A stretch of 64,000 bases of DNA from positions 193,992 through 257,991 of the forward strand of contig NMRA01000055.1 of the NCBI GenBank assembly GCA_002633005.1. The letters are read 5' to 3'. Within the stretch, counting starts at the first letter, position 1. Each line of letters starts with the position of its first letter. This document shows, piece by piece, positions 25,377 to 37,293 of this stretch. The notes under the pieces are model-generated. The model was not told the DNA's origin and searched no databases. It saw only the letters and a list, made by a program, of their open reading frames with translations. Source of the stretch: Phoronis australis (lineage: Eukaryota > Phoronida > Phoronidae). The position numbers and the translations under genes were made by a program.

Positions 25377-28182
25377 GTCTGCATTCCGTGTCTGCTACGC
25401 CGCTTTTCCTTTTTGGTGTACTATGAGACTGGTATAGACTACAATGAAAAGGATTTTTAAAAAACGGAAATCTCGAGTTCCAGTATAAGTTTGGGAGGTT
25501 GAATCCAGCCTGGACTCCGAGGTATTCCAGGCGTGCGCGGCATGACAACACGAAAAGATGCATTCTGTTCAAGTACAAGTTGTGTCGGTTGTAAAACTAC
25601 GACGTTGAAAAACTTAACATTTGAATGTGCAGTAGAGTTGTGCAGTTAGGCCTGTGGATTTGTAAGGATCGAATAGGGGAGTAAGAGAGGCATGGAACGC
25701 GAAAGCTAACCTGATCGTCAAAAATATCTTTCAAATAATTGACGAAAGCACCATCTCGCAGTGTTCCCTACGGAGTTATTCACTTTCCCCTGTGAGGGAA
25801 TTCCAAAAACTCACAAAATTTACGAGTTTTGAAATCCACGCTAAGGAAAAACTCTGTAGTCACCACAGAGTTTCTAATCCCCCTACTTATGCTAAATGTG
25901 CGCATGACAAGAAAGACATTAATTAACGTAGATTATCACAAGAGATCGCACTTCAAATCCAAGGTAGATACCACAGCATGTAAATTTTAGAATATATTTG
26001 AATACTACGATATCTTTGTAATTGATTTTAAACCTCAATTGCCTCTTAATCCTGCTACTCTTTGAAGTAGTCATTATTATGTTTACATCAAATGTCAAAG
26101 GTCACATGCTCCATATAAGAGCAATGTGATACGTCTATGTCTTGCCATACTAAATAAGGAGACGTGCTTTGTTTTATGGGTGAAAATCGACGAAGTGACG
26201 AGTAGGTGATAGGTTGTTTTTTGAAATTTGAAACTAAAAAATGCTTTGACATCAACAGAAATTCAAAATCTTTACGAAAAAACCGTAAAAATATCTTGTG
26301 ACCCAGTTGAATTCTGTTTCAGAGACAGAGAACAACTACGAACAATGCAATTTAGTCTGTTTTTCGCGTTCCAGGCCTATTTAATTTTCCTTTGAAAGCA
26401 TTGAAATAGGCCTACATTGTGTGGGAATCTAATCCCTCATTTGAATTCAAATAAACTTTTGGGAAATATCACAAACTGTTTGCAAACTAAATAAACTTGT
26501 CGTAAGTTACCCCGCGCAAAGTGCCTACTTGATACCGATTTCCGCCTTACTGTACATCATCGTAATCAATATTAAACCGTTAGTACAACTTTGTCGGTAA
26601 CTTCATCCAGAAAGATTTAATACCAAATTCAACGAAAAACTTTGCAAATTTCCTTAATGAAAACAACTGAGATGATTTTTAAATACATCACTGGTTTTAT
26701 CTGTATGATAGGCCCCCATATTCAAGCTTCTGTTCTGTCACCACACGTTGGCACAATTTTGTCATAGGTCATTTGTTACAGAAACAAAATGAGCTTGTAA
26801 ATGTTAGCAAGCGATATCCACATGATTTGGGAAGACAACATCTGATGAAAAATTCGTTGCTGGGTGATTACACGTAGTAGCCTACCATTGACGCCGATGC
26901 ACACTCAAACCTATTGAAATCTCTCGAAATGTGTTTACATTAAAAGGTTGAAAAACGTTCAGTAACTATGGCGGTTATGATAAACCTAGATTATTCAAAG
27001 ATTCAAGGAAACTGTGACTGTTTAACGACAAGTGACTTCATTACGTTCCAGGCAACAAATACACGAAAAACTTATTTAACCTCTCTTCAGCAAAGTACAT
27101 CTCTGAGAAATGAATATACTGTATCCATTATTGCTAATCGAACGGATAATTTTGCATAAGTTATTGCTAAACTATGATAAGCAAACAACTGTAGGACAAA
27201 AAGAACTTCATTCAGTAAATATCAAAGTGTAACATGCTGCGCCGCCCATGTGTAAACCTAAGAAAACAAAATCAACCGAGCCATTTCATGATTGAAGCGA
27301 GCCCCAGGGTTATGCTCAATAGGACATATTTCTCAAGAATTTGGCGATACAGGGGGTGGAAACGATTTTACGGCTGCGCCTCGAAATTTCAACTGCCATT
27401 TCCAAAACCTACTCCCAGAACAGCAAACTCGCTGAACAAATTCCATGCTCACTCTCCAAAATTCCACATGCGCACCTAAAAATCCCCACTTGGTGCCCAC
27501 AAACTCCAGTCATTCCCTTACCTTAGAAAAGTAATCATAGTCAGATAAAAGCAACGTGTAGTAAAACATTGAAAAATGACTTGCTCAATGGATTGAAGGC
27601 ATTTTCGTTTAGCAGAAAATTTTTAGATTAAGTCTGTTCAGCATACATCCACCTAAAACTTGTCAAGTACTCCATGCTCAAACTAGAAGACGTCTTTTGA
27701 GTCGGTTACTATAGTAACAGCCTTACGCACACGCGCGCACGCCTCTGTTTGTCATACAGAAATAATCAGCAGCATGATGATCGAACTACGGGCAAATCCG
27801 ACAGATAAGCACAAGGCTGCGTAAAATCACGAACCAAGGTAGTGAGACAATGTTTGGACTGTTTGTGAAATGTTTGTGCGTTTTCTATCAACATTAGGAT
27901 AACGCGCAAACAATGAACAGTTATTTTTAGTGTTTGTTTTGGTTGTTTGAGTTCGTTAACATTTTGATCAAAGGATAAGAAAGATCAGTGCCCGCACTTT
28001 GGACATATCTGTAACAGAACTACGGTCAACGCGTGACGGTGACGGTGACCGGGCGTATAGGTCATGGACAGCGATTTTTTAAGAAATCTAGAGCCTACAT
28101 AAAAATCGCGAATTGCGGACTGAACAAAAAAAAGGAGGTGGGTATTGGGCATTATATTAAAGGCTGGGAACGACACACTAAC
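25377..28182. other. Region upstream of the GPCR
   Basis: AT-rich, no recognisable exon. It probably contains the promoter and 5' UTR of the receptor, but no TATA box or start site could be fixed. The frame is open upstream of the receptor ATG to 28033, without any earlier in-frame ATG. Confidence 0.4.
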
Positions 28183-29475
28183 ATGAATATCTTGGAACAC
28201 GGTCTGAACTCGACTGAAAATTCAACTGCGTGGCCGTCCAATAAGACTGAGAGGCTGTCGGGGACCCTGTCTGCCACGGAAATTGTAGCTATTGTAATAG
28301 TCGGTGCCATGGTACCATTTATTTGCGTAGGTAATGTTTTGGTGATTATTGTTGTTATACGATTCAAGCGTTTACAGATTCCGACGAATTTCTTCATCGT
28401 TTCGCTTGCGTTTACAGACATTCTTATAGGCATGACAATCCCGTTTGTGACGGCAACGGAACTTCTCAGAAATGCGATCCAAGACTGGTTCTTGTGTGTT
28501 CTACCCAAGTGTGCCATTGTGGCCATGTGTGCAGTTTCTGTGCTGAATCTAACTGCCATTGCATGGGACAGACATTTAGCAGTTGCAAATCCACTTGAGT
28601 ATGCAACTATGCTAAATTTACCAAAAATAGCCACGATTATAACACTGAGTTGGATATATTCTGTGGCACTTGCATTGTCACCCTTCATGGGCTGGTACGG
28701 CGATCCGTATCCATTGAACGAATGTGACTTTAAGGCCATACCCAAGAGCGCAATCATTGTTATACTGTGTGCACTCTTTGTACCAGCCTGTTTGGTAATA
28801 TTCTTCTGCTACTTTCGCATATATATGGTTGCTAGGCACCACGCGCGAGCTATAGCAGCCATTGAGATTTCAATTCGACAAAATTTGGAGATGCATTTCT
28901 TTATCAAAGACACAAAATACGCCAAGACTTTGGCTCTTGTCATCGGCGTGTTCCTTTTACTGTGGCTGCCTGTTGGAATATGCGTCATCCTTCACATTGC
29001 AGGCAGTGTAAATGTAGATACTTGGATCATCAATTTAATGTCGAGTCTAGCTTTCTTAAACAGTGGAATTAACCCGTGGATTTATGCTTACAAGAACAAG
29101 GACTTTCGGGCTGCTTACAAAAGATTGTTCAGAGAGTTTGAGAGTTGTTGTTGTCCTGCAAGAATCAATAGTATTCGCACAAGTCCTAACGTCAGCGGAG
29201 TCCATGACAGCACAAGCGGACTTAGTAGGACTAACAGTGTTATTTCCGGGATGGACTTGAGAAGGTTGAGGATGTACGGGGCACGAAACAGTTTAGCTGA
29301 CGACGGCACATCAATTCACACGACACAAACCAAGTCTAGCGTGTGTGACATGACCAACAATTTATGTATCCAGCAAAGAAAAGATTCTAAAAAAGTGATG
29401 TGGACTGAGGACACGTCGGCGAAAACTTGTGAAAAAGATGACGAAGATGAGTCGCGAGGAACAAACGACTGGTGA
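28183..29475 (+). CDS. Orphan class A GPCR, adenosine-receptor-like, intronless
   Basis: 430 residues in one exon, a plasma-membrane seven-helix receptor. The start at 28183 is the first in-frame ATG. Three NxT glycosylation sites lie in the first 22 residues. Helices are at about 33-59, 69-90, 105-129, 148-170, 188-214, 248-271 and 281-303. Class A landmarks are present: N51, D79, C105-C181 disulfide, D129-R130-H131 (DRY changed to DRH), W157, P201, WLP at 261-263, NPWIY at 297-301, and CCC palmitoylation sites at 322-324. There is no Asp at position 3.32, so it is not an amine receptor. The short second loop (GWYGD...CDF) and TM7 recall adenosine receptors, but the adenosine contacts Asn6.55 and His7.43 are Val268 and Phe291. 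The sodium pocket (D79, S119, N293, S294) is kept. The tail is Ser/Thr-rich and ends in an acidic stretch. The ligand is unknown. Confidence 0.85.
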   Translation: MNILEHGLNSTENSTAWPSNKTERLSGTLSATEIVAIVIVGAMVPFICVGNVLVIIVVIRFKRLQIPTNFFIVSLAFTDILIGMTIPFVTATELLRNAIQDWFLCVLPKCAIVAMCAVSVLNLTAIAWDRHLAVANPLEYATMLNLPKIATIITLSWIYSVALALSPFMGWYGDPYPLNECDFKAIPKSAIIVILCALFVPACLVIFFCYFRIYMVARHHARAIAAIEISIRQNLEMHFFIKDTKYAKTLALVIGVFLLLWLPVGICVILHIAGSVNVDTWIINLMSSLAFLNSGINPWIYAYKNKDFRAAYKRLFREFESCCCPARINSIRTSPNVSGVHDSTSGLSRTNSVISGMDLRRLRMYGARNSLADDGTSIHTTQTKSSVCDMTNNLCIQQRKDSKKVMWTEDTSAKTCEKDDEDESRGTNDW

Positions 29476-29799
29476 AGATTTAGTCGAAACGGAACACTCT
29501 TTCACTTGCTTATAAAATCTCCAGTAAAAGGTGAAAGTCAATCATTTTGTTTAATTTTATCAAACATACTAAACACTGGTTAGAGAAGTATTTTAGCGAT
29601 AGCTACTGTTCTTCTGGAATATATTTCATAAAAATTATTTCATAAAGACTTGAACTGAAGTTTATTCTTGTGATCCACACTTTCAATTATTCTGAAAAAT
29701 AATTAAATCTCGCTTTAACAAAAGTGCAAAGTCTCTGAGAATATACACATAACTGCAACTCACTAGGGTAATTTTTATAAATTATTTCTAGAATGTGAC

Positions 29800-30045
29800 G
29801 GCTCCTAATTACTTGGCTAAGTGTGTGATGGCTCATAATTACTTGGCTAAGTGTGTGATGGCTCATAATTACTTGGCTAAGTGTGTGATGGCTCATAATA
29901 ACTTGGCTAAGTGTGTGATGGCCCATAATTACTTGGCTAAGTGTGTGATGGCTCATAATTACTTGGCTAAGTGTGTGATGGCTTATAATTACTTGGCTAA
30001 GTGTGTAATGGCTCATAATTACTTCTGGCTAAGTGTTTTTTTTTC
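29800..30045. repeat. 30-bp minisatellite, about eight copies
   Basis: Unit GTGTGTGATGGCTCATAATT ACTTGGCTAA (30 bp) repeated head to tail downstream of the GPCR. Units differ at one or two bases. Because 30 is divisible by three, both strands give long repetitive frames that are not genes. Confidence 0.95.
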
Positions 30046-30949
30046 AAAGATGTGAAGTGGGAGAGCCAAATTTCTCTCTTAAGTTTTAAAGTACATAAAG
30101 TCACCAATTTTATATCAAAAACACCATGAGTGCGCTAGGTGAAATAAAACACGGAAGCAAAACAGTTACGCCTATTGCTTGACTTCACAAATGTTACCAG
30201 GACAGTATTCACTGAGTTGAGCTGACGGTGCCACACGGCTGTGGAGCGGCGGGGGTGAAATGAGTGGCAACTGGGTAGATCATAGGCAATGGAAGAGAGA
30301 AACGCAAAAGCATGCTGGATATGGGGGTCGACTGGGAGCCTGAAGGTTTTGCAACAAACAGAGGGTGTCCTTTACGTGCACAGTTCATATGGACCGCGCC
30401 GTAGCTGACATACAAACTTGTCTATGATAATCAGAATTTTTGGTTTTCCTGTTTGACATGTTACTCAAGAAAAGTTCACTGTTAATTTCTACCTGGGCAG
30501 GATATAAATTGCTTAATGAATAAAATCAAAGATATTTACGAATGTCGGCAGCCGTTGTAAACGGAAAAAATACCGGGCACGCGAACGCTTACTGGGCCAC
30601 GTTCCACTAAATTATGTTAACTGACATTCACAAGGATTTATAAGTATAACACGTGACATTTTGAAATGTCACCGCATTGCTAGACTCATCCCTGTAAAAT
30701 GCCAGATTTTTATTTTAACTTTTTATCTAAGAATAAGTCGTAGTGTAACCGTTATCGAACATTAATTGATCTAACGTGTTTCAGACATAATTTTGACACG
30801 GCGTGGATGAGCATATGTGCCTAGGATCTCAGAAATTTTCAACGAAATCAAGCCTAAAGTATGACGTCAGTTTTCTGAAAGTCAGTCACAGACAGTAGGA
30901 ATATCCCCTGTCGGATATTTTGTAGGACTTGCGCACATAACAACATTTC

Positions 30950-31500
30950 TCATCGAAATCCGGCGAATCTAAAAACGCCGATGATATGCGTTATGTCACT
31001 TCATTAGAAGTTTTTTTGAAAGGTTGGTCAACGTCCGATGAGAAATATAGAAGTTGCACATTAAAGACGCCAGGTGTTCCTATGCACATGCGTGAAAGTA
31101 AAGAACGGACCATTCAAGACTGCACCATATGCACTAGGACACTTCATGATGATCAATGACACTCCTGAACTTTGGTCGAAAACAAATGTAGGAATTGCAC
31201 CTGACGATACGGTTGTCTGATTTCATACGTGTCCCAACATGAGTGAAAATCAAGAGCGGACCATAATTCAACTAAGGCAACGAAAACGCCGACGAAGTGC
31301 GTTCACTTCGTCAGAATGTTTTTTGATTGTTTGGTCGACATCCACTGAGAAATGCAAGAGTTCCGTTGCATACAAACGCGTGCATGAAAATCAAGAGCGG
31401 AACGGGCCATAATTCAAAGAAATACGGTCGAATAGCAAAACGCCAACGACATGCACTATGGCACTTCGTAATAAAGTTTTTGAAAGTTTGATCGACATCA
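30950..31500. repeat. Degenerate tandem repeat, units of about 150-170 bp
   Basis: A phrase of the form ACGCCGAYGA...TGCGTT...CACTTC...TTTTTGAAAG.TTGGTCGACAT recurs near 30976, 31130, 31290 and 31430, each followed by GAGAAAT...AGTTGCA. Copies are well diverged. Confidence 0.65.
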
Positions 31501-32204
31501 CATGGGAAATATTGGAGTTGTTACATAACATGTCTCTGCACGCCGAAGGGACAGACGCACGCACACTGAATGACGCCTTTGCCAGCTCAGTATCCAACGC
31601 CTTCCACGGGAGACAAAAACACACCTCGCCAAAACCGCGCTAGCTTATAAACTGAAGTAACATATTTTTACTGAGGTACATGTAAGTCATATACTATTCA
31701 TTTGGTACACGATCCTCCAGGAAGCAATCCTCATAGCTCTTAATTTCATTGCAATAAAGTTAACACACAGAGGTACTAGGAAGCGGGTTGCAGCCCCAAC
31801 CCCCCACTAAAACAACCAAGCCAAGGCCAATAAAGCCAGACCGGGAGCGGGACCTTATATTAATGAGGGACATTTTAGCCACCCCTAAAGAAAACCAATG
31901 TAACAAGTAAGGTTATCGCAGACAGGATTTGGAGTGTTGTTGGGTTTTACTTTGTGCTGTTGGATTTTGTGCTCGCAGCTTTGAACATGTAAACCAGTGT
32001 CTGTTTAATGGCTCTCTCCAGACAAAAATATTTTCTGAAACAAAAAAATATTTTCTGAAAAGCCAAAAAATATTCTACATTTGTTTTGAAATGTGGTATC
32101 ATACTACCTTGAAACTACCTTTAATCGAGATTTTAATATTCGTGGTTTTCGACCCTCAGATCAACACATGGCTACACACCATCTGACCCACTAGTCTGAT
32201 GGAC

Positions 32205-32575
32205 AATAAAACGAGAGCGCTCGGAGGCGCGACACTTGGCGAAATTAACCGAAAACAAGACGATGGGGAGGACGACGACGATGATGACGATGAAGGTGGC
32301 AATTATGAACAACATGATAACATTCATTTGACTAGCGAACAAATCAGTAAGAAATATCCTTCAGTCCTGTTCACGCACCCGGTAAAGTGACAACAGTGCA
32401 AGGGCGCTCGGACGAGCGACACTCGGCGACATTAAGCGAAAACAGGACGATGGGGAGGACGACGATCATGACGATGAAGACGGCGATTATGAACAACACC
32501 GTGACGATAACATTCATGTGAGCTAGCGAAGAAATTACTAGGAAATAGACTGAAGTCTTGTCCAATAGAAGCTAA
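32205..32575. repeat. Imperfect tandem pair, about 190 bp each, with GAC/GAT runs
   Basis: Two copies share GACACT(T)GGCGA, CGATGGGGAGGACGACGA, GGCGATTATGAACAAC and the end GAAATA. The GAT/GAC run makes the first copy read as a poly-Asp ORF of 63 residues, which is low complexity and not taken as a gene. Confidence 0.7.
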
Positions 32576-33470
32576 ACCAACATCAATGCAGCAAGAGCGC
32601 TCAACAAAGGAACAGCACCATCAGAAAATCTGGAATACCTCGAAAAGTAGATGTTCTAACGAAAAATGGAAAACATCTTCTGAAAGCCCGTTCAAGGCTC
32701 TATCTAAATTGATAGTATCACAGTCCTGTAAATTTTTCGAAAAAATGAAATTTTGTGTTTTTTTAAGAAATTTTAGAGTCAAATAACTCGAAAACGGTTA
32801 CACGTCATTTGAAAGATTATACTTCAAAGAATCCACATGCAAAAATTCACGTCATTCTCTCTTTCCCTTTAAAATGGCACTCCAGCACGACTGAAAACGG
32901 GTCAACATGCGCCAGATCCGCCATCTTGAAAGTGACTTCCGGGTTAACAAACTTTTATAATAACCAATCAAACGAAAGACACAGGTGACAAGATTGAAAA
33001 TGATTGGTTCACCAATGCGCCCTCTACATTAGAAAACGTTTTCGGCCAGATATCGAGGTGTGCATGCGCCATGGCTAATATTTCCGCCATCTTTGACCAG
33101 AAGTTAATGATTTACCGCGCAGTTGTAGTACTTGTGTTCTGTAATAATCGTACCAAGTTTCAGCTCTGTACGTTGAAAAATGCGGCCTCTATGAGCATTT
33201 GAATCTGAAACCCTAAACAAAATGGCCACCACGTCCGCCATTTTGAATCCGATCATGACAAAAAACAATAGGCTTCCAAGACTTCCAGATCTACACGTCG
33301 TGTGCAAATTTCGTGCGAGTCGGACGAAAGTGTAGAATGCGAACAAAAAAAAAACAAACTTGATGGCAGAGCAACATACTTGTCGGGATTTGAAGAATTC
33401 CGCCAAGTAAAAACACCAAGCATTCCATGCTGTCATTATTGTTGTAAAGTATTTTGGTGAACAGTTTATA

Positions 33471-34785
33471 CGAGGGTCGTTCAATAAGTTCTTGGCCTCA
33501 CCAAGAAAACAGGGACGCAGGATAATTTTTTTCACACCATAGTAAAATTTCAGCTTTTACAACAGTAGGCCTACTGCGTTCATGCTGCATTAGTGCGGTC
33601 AACTACAGCTAGGTGGCGCTGCTTCGAAATAGCAGACGACAACACATTTAGCAGCATGGAGATAACAGAGACAAGAGCCGTCAAAAAGTATTTGGGTAAA
33701 AAAGGAATGAAACCAAAAGATATTCATGAAGAGATGCGAAAAACACTCGGAACAGACTCAGTCCTCGAGCTATTCCACAGTAAAAAAATAATCAGCTTGT
33801 TTCAAGATGGGTAAACAAAGCGTTGAAGATGACCCTCGTCCAGGACATCCCAAATTATATATGATTGACCTCCAGTGAAAATGTGCAGACAATTCATGCA
33901 GTGGTTATGAAAGACTGGCGAATGACTCTTCAACATTTGGCAAACACCGTTGGCATCAACAATGGGTCCGTCTCTAAAATTTTGAATGAATTAAGATTTG
34001 GGCATGAGTAAGCTGAGTGCATGATGGGTGCCAAGAATGTTAACTTAGGATCAGAAAATGAGCAGAATGCAAATTTCAACAGAACTTCTAGGAAGATTCC
34101 AAGCAGATGCAGTAAAATTTTCCAGAAGACTTGTAACCTAGGACTGAGACACGGGTCCACCACTTTGACCCGGAATCAAAACAACAAAGTAAACAATGGA
34201 AGCACGTGGGTTCCCCAAGCCCGAGAAAGTTCAAGTTGGGTGCCTCTGTGAGCAAAGTTACGGCCTCTGTGTTCTGAGACAGCGAAGGTATTCTGATGAT
34301 CAACTACTTGCAACGAGGAGACACTGTTACTGGGAATTACTATGCGTCACTTTTGAAAAAACTGAAAAAAGCAATCTAGGAAAAGAGACGCGGGAAGTTT
34401 CGGGATGGAGTGCTGTTGCTTCAAGACAACGCACCTGCCCATACTGCTCAAGTTGCAGTGGCTGAAGCAACTAGATGTGACTTTGAAATCCTTCTGCATC
34501 CCGCCTATTCTCCTGACCTGGCCCTCGTCTGATTTTTATTTATTTCCACATTTGAAGGCCTACCTTCATGTACGCCAATATGTAAGCGATAAAGACGTCA
34601 CAAGTGCAGTGGAGTATTTTGAGGGGTTGAACAAAAGTTTCTTTTACGAAGGCATTGCAAAACTGGAGCACAAATGGAAGAAATGCATCGATGTAACGGG
34701 AGATTATATTGAAAAATAAAGGTCAAAATTAGTTGCTATCGCGTTGTTTTCTGGGTGAGGCTGAGAACTTATTGAACAACCCTCG
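33471..34785 (+). mobile_element. Mariner transposon, complete ends, dead transposase
   Basis: Ends CGAGGGTCGTTCAATAAGTT and (inverted) CGAGGGTTGTTCAATAAGTT lie 1,315 bp apart and are each flanked by a TA, the mariner target duplication. The length is normal for the family. The transposase inside is frameshifted. Confidence 0.93.
33656..34719 (+). pseudogene. Mariner transposase pseudogene
   Basis: Begins MEITETRAVKKYLGKKGMKP, the helix-turn-helix DNA-binding end. It ends with SDFYLFPHLKAYLHVRQYV and KKCIDVTGDYIEK. LLQDNAPAHTA and SPDLAL-SDFYLFP give the last two catalytic Asp residues 34 apart (the D34D spacing). Several frameshifts, including one extra base just before SDFYLFP, and stops at about 33814 make it inactive. 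Confidence 0.88.
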
Positions 34786-34929
34786 TAAGTACTTTCTCTT
34801 AAGGGATTCAAAAATTGTTGTTAATCTTCTCACTACCTACCTCATCCATTGTTTGCTGCTTGCAATGATCACACTGGCATGTATTGACTGCTTCCTCACA
34901 CCAAATTTGTCAGTCAAAATACTCCAATG

Positions 34930-35165
34930 ATTTGTAGCTTCCTCATGACAGAAATCTAACAGACAGGTGTAATTTTTTGTTTTCACGTTTTGAAACTTCT
35001 TCCTGACAAAATTGTCAGAGATAGTCCAATTAAGTTTTGCAACTTCCTCACGACAGAATTCTATGAGACAGTACAGTAATGTTTTGTTATTAAATGTACC
35101 TAGTTTCTTCCTGACAGAATTCTAAGAGAAAGTGGTGTAATACTTTGCTTTAGACGTTTTGCAGC
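34930..35165. repeat. Degenerate tandem repeat, period about 62-66 bp
   Basis: CTTCCTCATGACAGAAATCT, CTTCCTGACAAAATTGTCAG, CTTCCTCACGACAGAATTCT and CTTCCTGACAGAATTCTAAG recur at even spacing, each followed by a TTTTG(C/T)-rich stretch. Confidence 0.75.
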
Positions 35166-35949
35166 TTCCGCCTTAGTTCTCAAAATCAGGGACTCCTGTA
35201 AGTGCTCAAACACAATGGCCGAACAAATCGCCAAATTTTGAACAAAACAAACAAACAGGTACGAAAAGTAAACACTAGATGTCACTTGAATCATTTGACA
35301 TTCAAAGTGAGTCTCTGAGAAAGTCTGACCATCATGTTTGATCACCGGCTTACTGGTTATAGCACTGGCGACCGTGTTTTGGGTCCCGCCAACTATTTTT
35401 TGGATGAAGCCATCACGTTTTGAAGTCTGGACAACACGTTTGATCATTGGACATTTGGTTTGCAGTCCATCCACCTGGTTTTGAAGTTGGACTAATTGTT
35501 GATTCCCCCTTGTAGTCTCACTTGCACAAACTCACAAACCTTTAAATAATCATAGATTTATTTCATGTAGCAGGCCTCAGGCCCAAATTACAAGCATACC
35601 ATTCATAGAGAGCACAGAACAACTAAACCTTCAAAAAATCATTTTGAAGTTGCTCTCAACAATAATAAAACATTCAGCAATGTTTCTCAAGGTATTTCAA
35701 TCAAGGACCTTCAGAAAATTACTACTACTCGCCAATGAAAATTTGTGAAATTCTACATCATGCCTTATTCTTATAGAGCGACTGCAAACTCTCCTTCCAT
35801 TGAAGAAATTAAACTTTTGACTTAGACCATGCATTTCCATAAAATCAGTTTCAACTTGTTGCTTACTCAGATGATGATTTTTGGCCTAGCAAAGAACTGT
35901 CAGTTGGTTACTGCTCAAGAAGATGATCCACTAATCACTGAAATGACAT

Positions 35950-36732
35950 ATGGAACACCCCTAGCGTAACCTTTTGACAGGTCTTTTCTGACGCGTTACG
36001 AGTCATCAAAGCCTCGTCAGATATGTAATTCCCAAATGTGTCAAGTCACTGCTTCATTACCGTTCGTCCAATAAGACGTTGTCGTTTGGTCAGCGATGAA
36101 GTATGCTTAGATGTGAGTCAGTTTACGCCCCAACTGACCCGACATCTGACTAGCCTAAGAGGTCATCAGCCATCCCACTTTGCATTTGATGAATAAGAGA
36201 CAATGAGTTTACATGCATAATCGTATTAATTAAATGAATCATAATCCACTTCTATGTAGTGTAGCACCCTTCTGCGTTAGAATAGCATGTCGAAGTCAAA
36301 AATGTTATAAATGAAAAACTGTTTAATCCAACTAAATGAGGGCAATGCTGTGAGTGACGAGGACTGGATGGCTGTTAGATGTGACCTTGGAATGATTTTC
36401 ACAATGCTGTGCCAACAGTTGTTGAGTCCTTGATCAGTGAAGATGTACCAGTAGGTAATATAGTCTTGCTCAATGGAGACAGGCTATTGTGTAGGTTGTG
36501 TTTTTATGCAAGGCAGTGGTGGCCATCTTTAATATTTTGTCTTTGTGTCAATCAAATGTTCAGTGAAGACAGAGTATGCTACAAGTTGTTTTTTTGTGAG
36601 AAAGTGGTGGTTATTTTATTTGTTTTAAAGAACTAAAAAGTAAAACGCATCAGGGACGCGTGAGTGTGTTAGAAATGACTTGTCACGTGTCAGAAAAGAC
36701 CCGTCACAAGGTGACGTTAGTAGCGTTCCATA
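35950..36732. mobile_element. DNA element with about 58-bp terminal inverted repeats
   Basis: Left TGGAACACCCCTAGCGTAAC ... GACAGGTCTTTTCTGACGCG is mirrored by CGTGTCAGAAAAGACCCGTC ... GTAGCGTTCCA at the right. The termini pair over about 58 bases to GAGTCAT / ATGACTT. The roughly 780-bp element has no recognisable protein and is probably nonautonomous. Confidence 0.7.
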
Positions 36733-36827
36733 CTGACATGCCATGACTAGTCAGCTTGTACAGTCTGGTTTCAATCAATCACAAAGTGTCTATTGTGACT
36801 AAAGTACAATTTGAATACCATTTCATT

Positions 36828-37293
36828 TCATATTGGTAATGGTTCTAAATCAAAAGTTGGAGTTTCAGTAAATAGCTGCTTTTTGTCTGTCATCTTTCTC
36901 CAATATCTTTGTCTAAACCTCCAATTTCTGTACACTGACTTCCACCAACTTCTTTGATTTTTATTGAAAGAAATGTTTAGATGGTCAACTGTCACATTTA
37001 CATCTAACTCCTTGATTTTCATGAATACCTCACGAATCACATGGCATGTAAACCAGTTTCTTAAGAATAATCACAGCTTGTGACATAACAGATGTAGATT
37101 TGATTGGATTTTTTATAAGCACCTTTAGGGCTCTCCAACCAAATAATATGTCGTATCTGTGCTTGTTATTCATTAACAACTGACCAGCAGCAAACATATC
37201 ACGAAATGTTTCTTCTAACAGCCAGTAACTAGACCCAATACTGACTATGAAATAGTGGCTCCCGATTAATCCAGCAGTGGTTCTTGATAACAA
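36828..37293 (-). pseudogene. Coding-like stretch broken by a frameshift (unrecognised)
   Basis: The - strand frame from 37293 reads GLIGSHYFIVSIGSSYWLLE ... VIILKKLVYMPC and stops. The overlapping next frame continues VIREVFMKIKELDVNVTVDH ... WRFRQRYWRK to a stop at 36828. Composition and flow suggest one former protein with a 2-nt deletion near 37042. A TTGTTTTAG acceptor-like site precedes it. I cannot name the family; it may be a retrocopy, a degraded exon or chance. Confidence 0.3.

Larger units (their letters stand above)
30046..33470. other. Repeat-rich gene-free stretch between GPCR and mariner
   Basis: Holds the degenerate arrays at 31 and 32.3 kb. The rest (30.05-30.9 and 31.6-32.2 kb, 32.6-33.4 kb) shows no supported feature. 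Confidence 0.4.

Noticed and set aside
28033-28182. Upstream extension of the GPCR to 28033
   Set aside because: The frame is open but begins with GTG and has no ATG before 28183; the extension has no receptor-like content.
28152-28757. 201-residue ORF on the - strand
   Set aside because: Antisense shadow of the GPCR coding exon; no family resemblance of its own.
29687-30055. Long repetitive ORFs on both strands, and a CRISPR-like look
   Set aside because: They are translations of a 30-bp minisatellite with no unique spacers; the genome is eukaryotic.
32199-32390. Acidic 63-residue ORF
   Set aside because: Low-complexity GAC/GAT run inside an imperfect tandem duplication whose second copy is not open.
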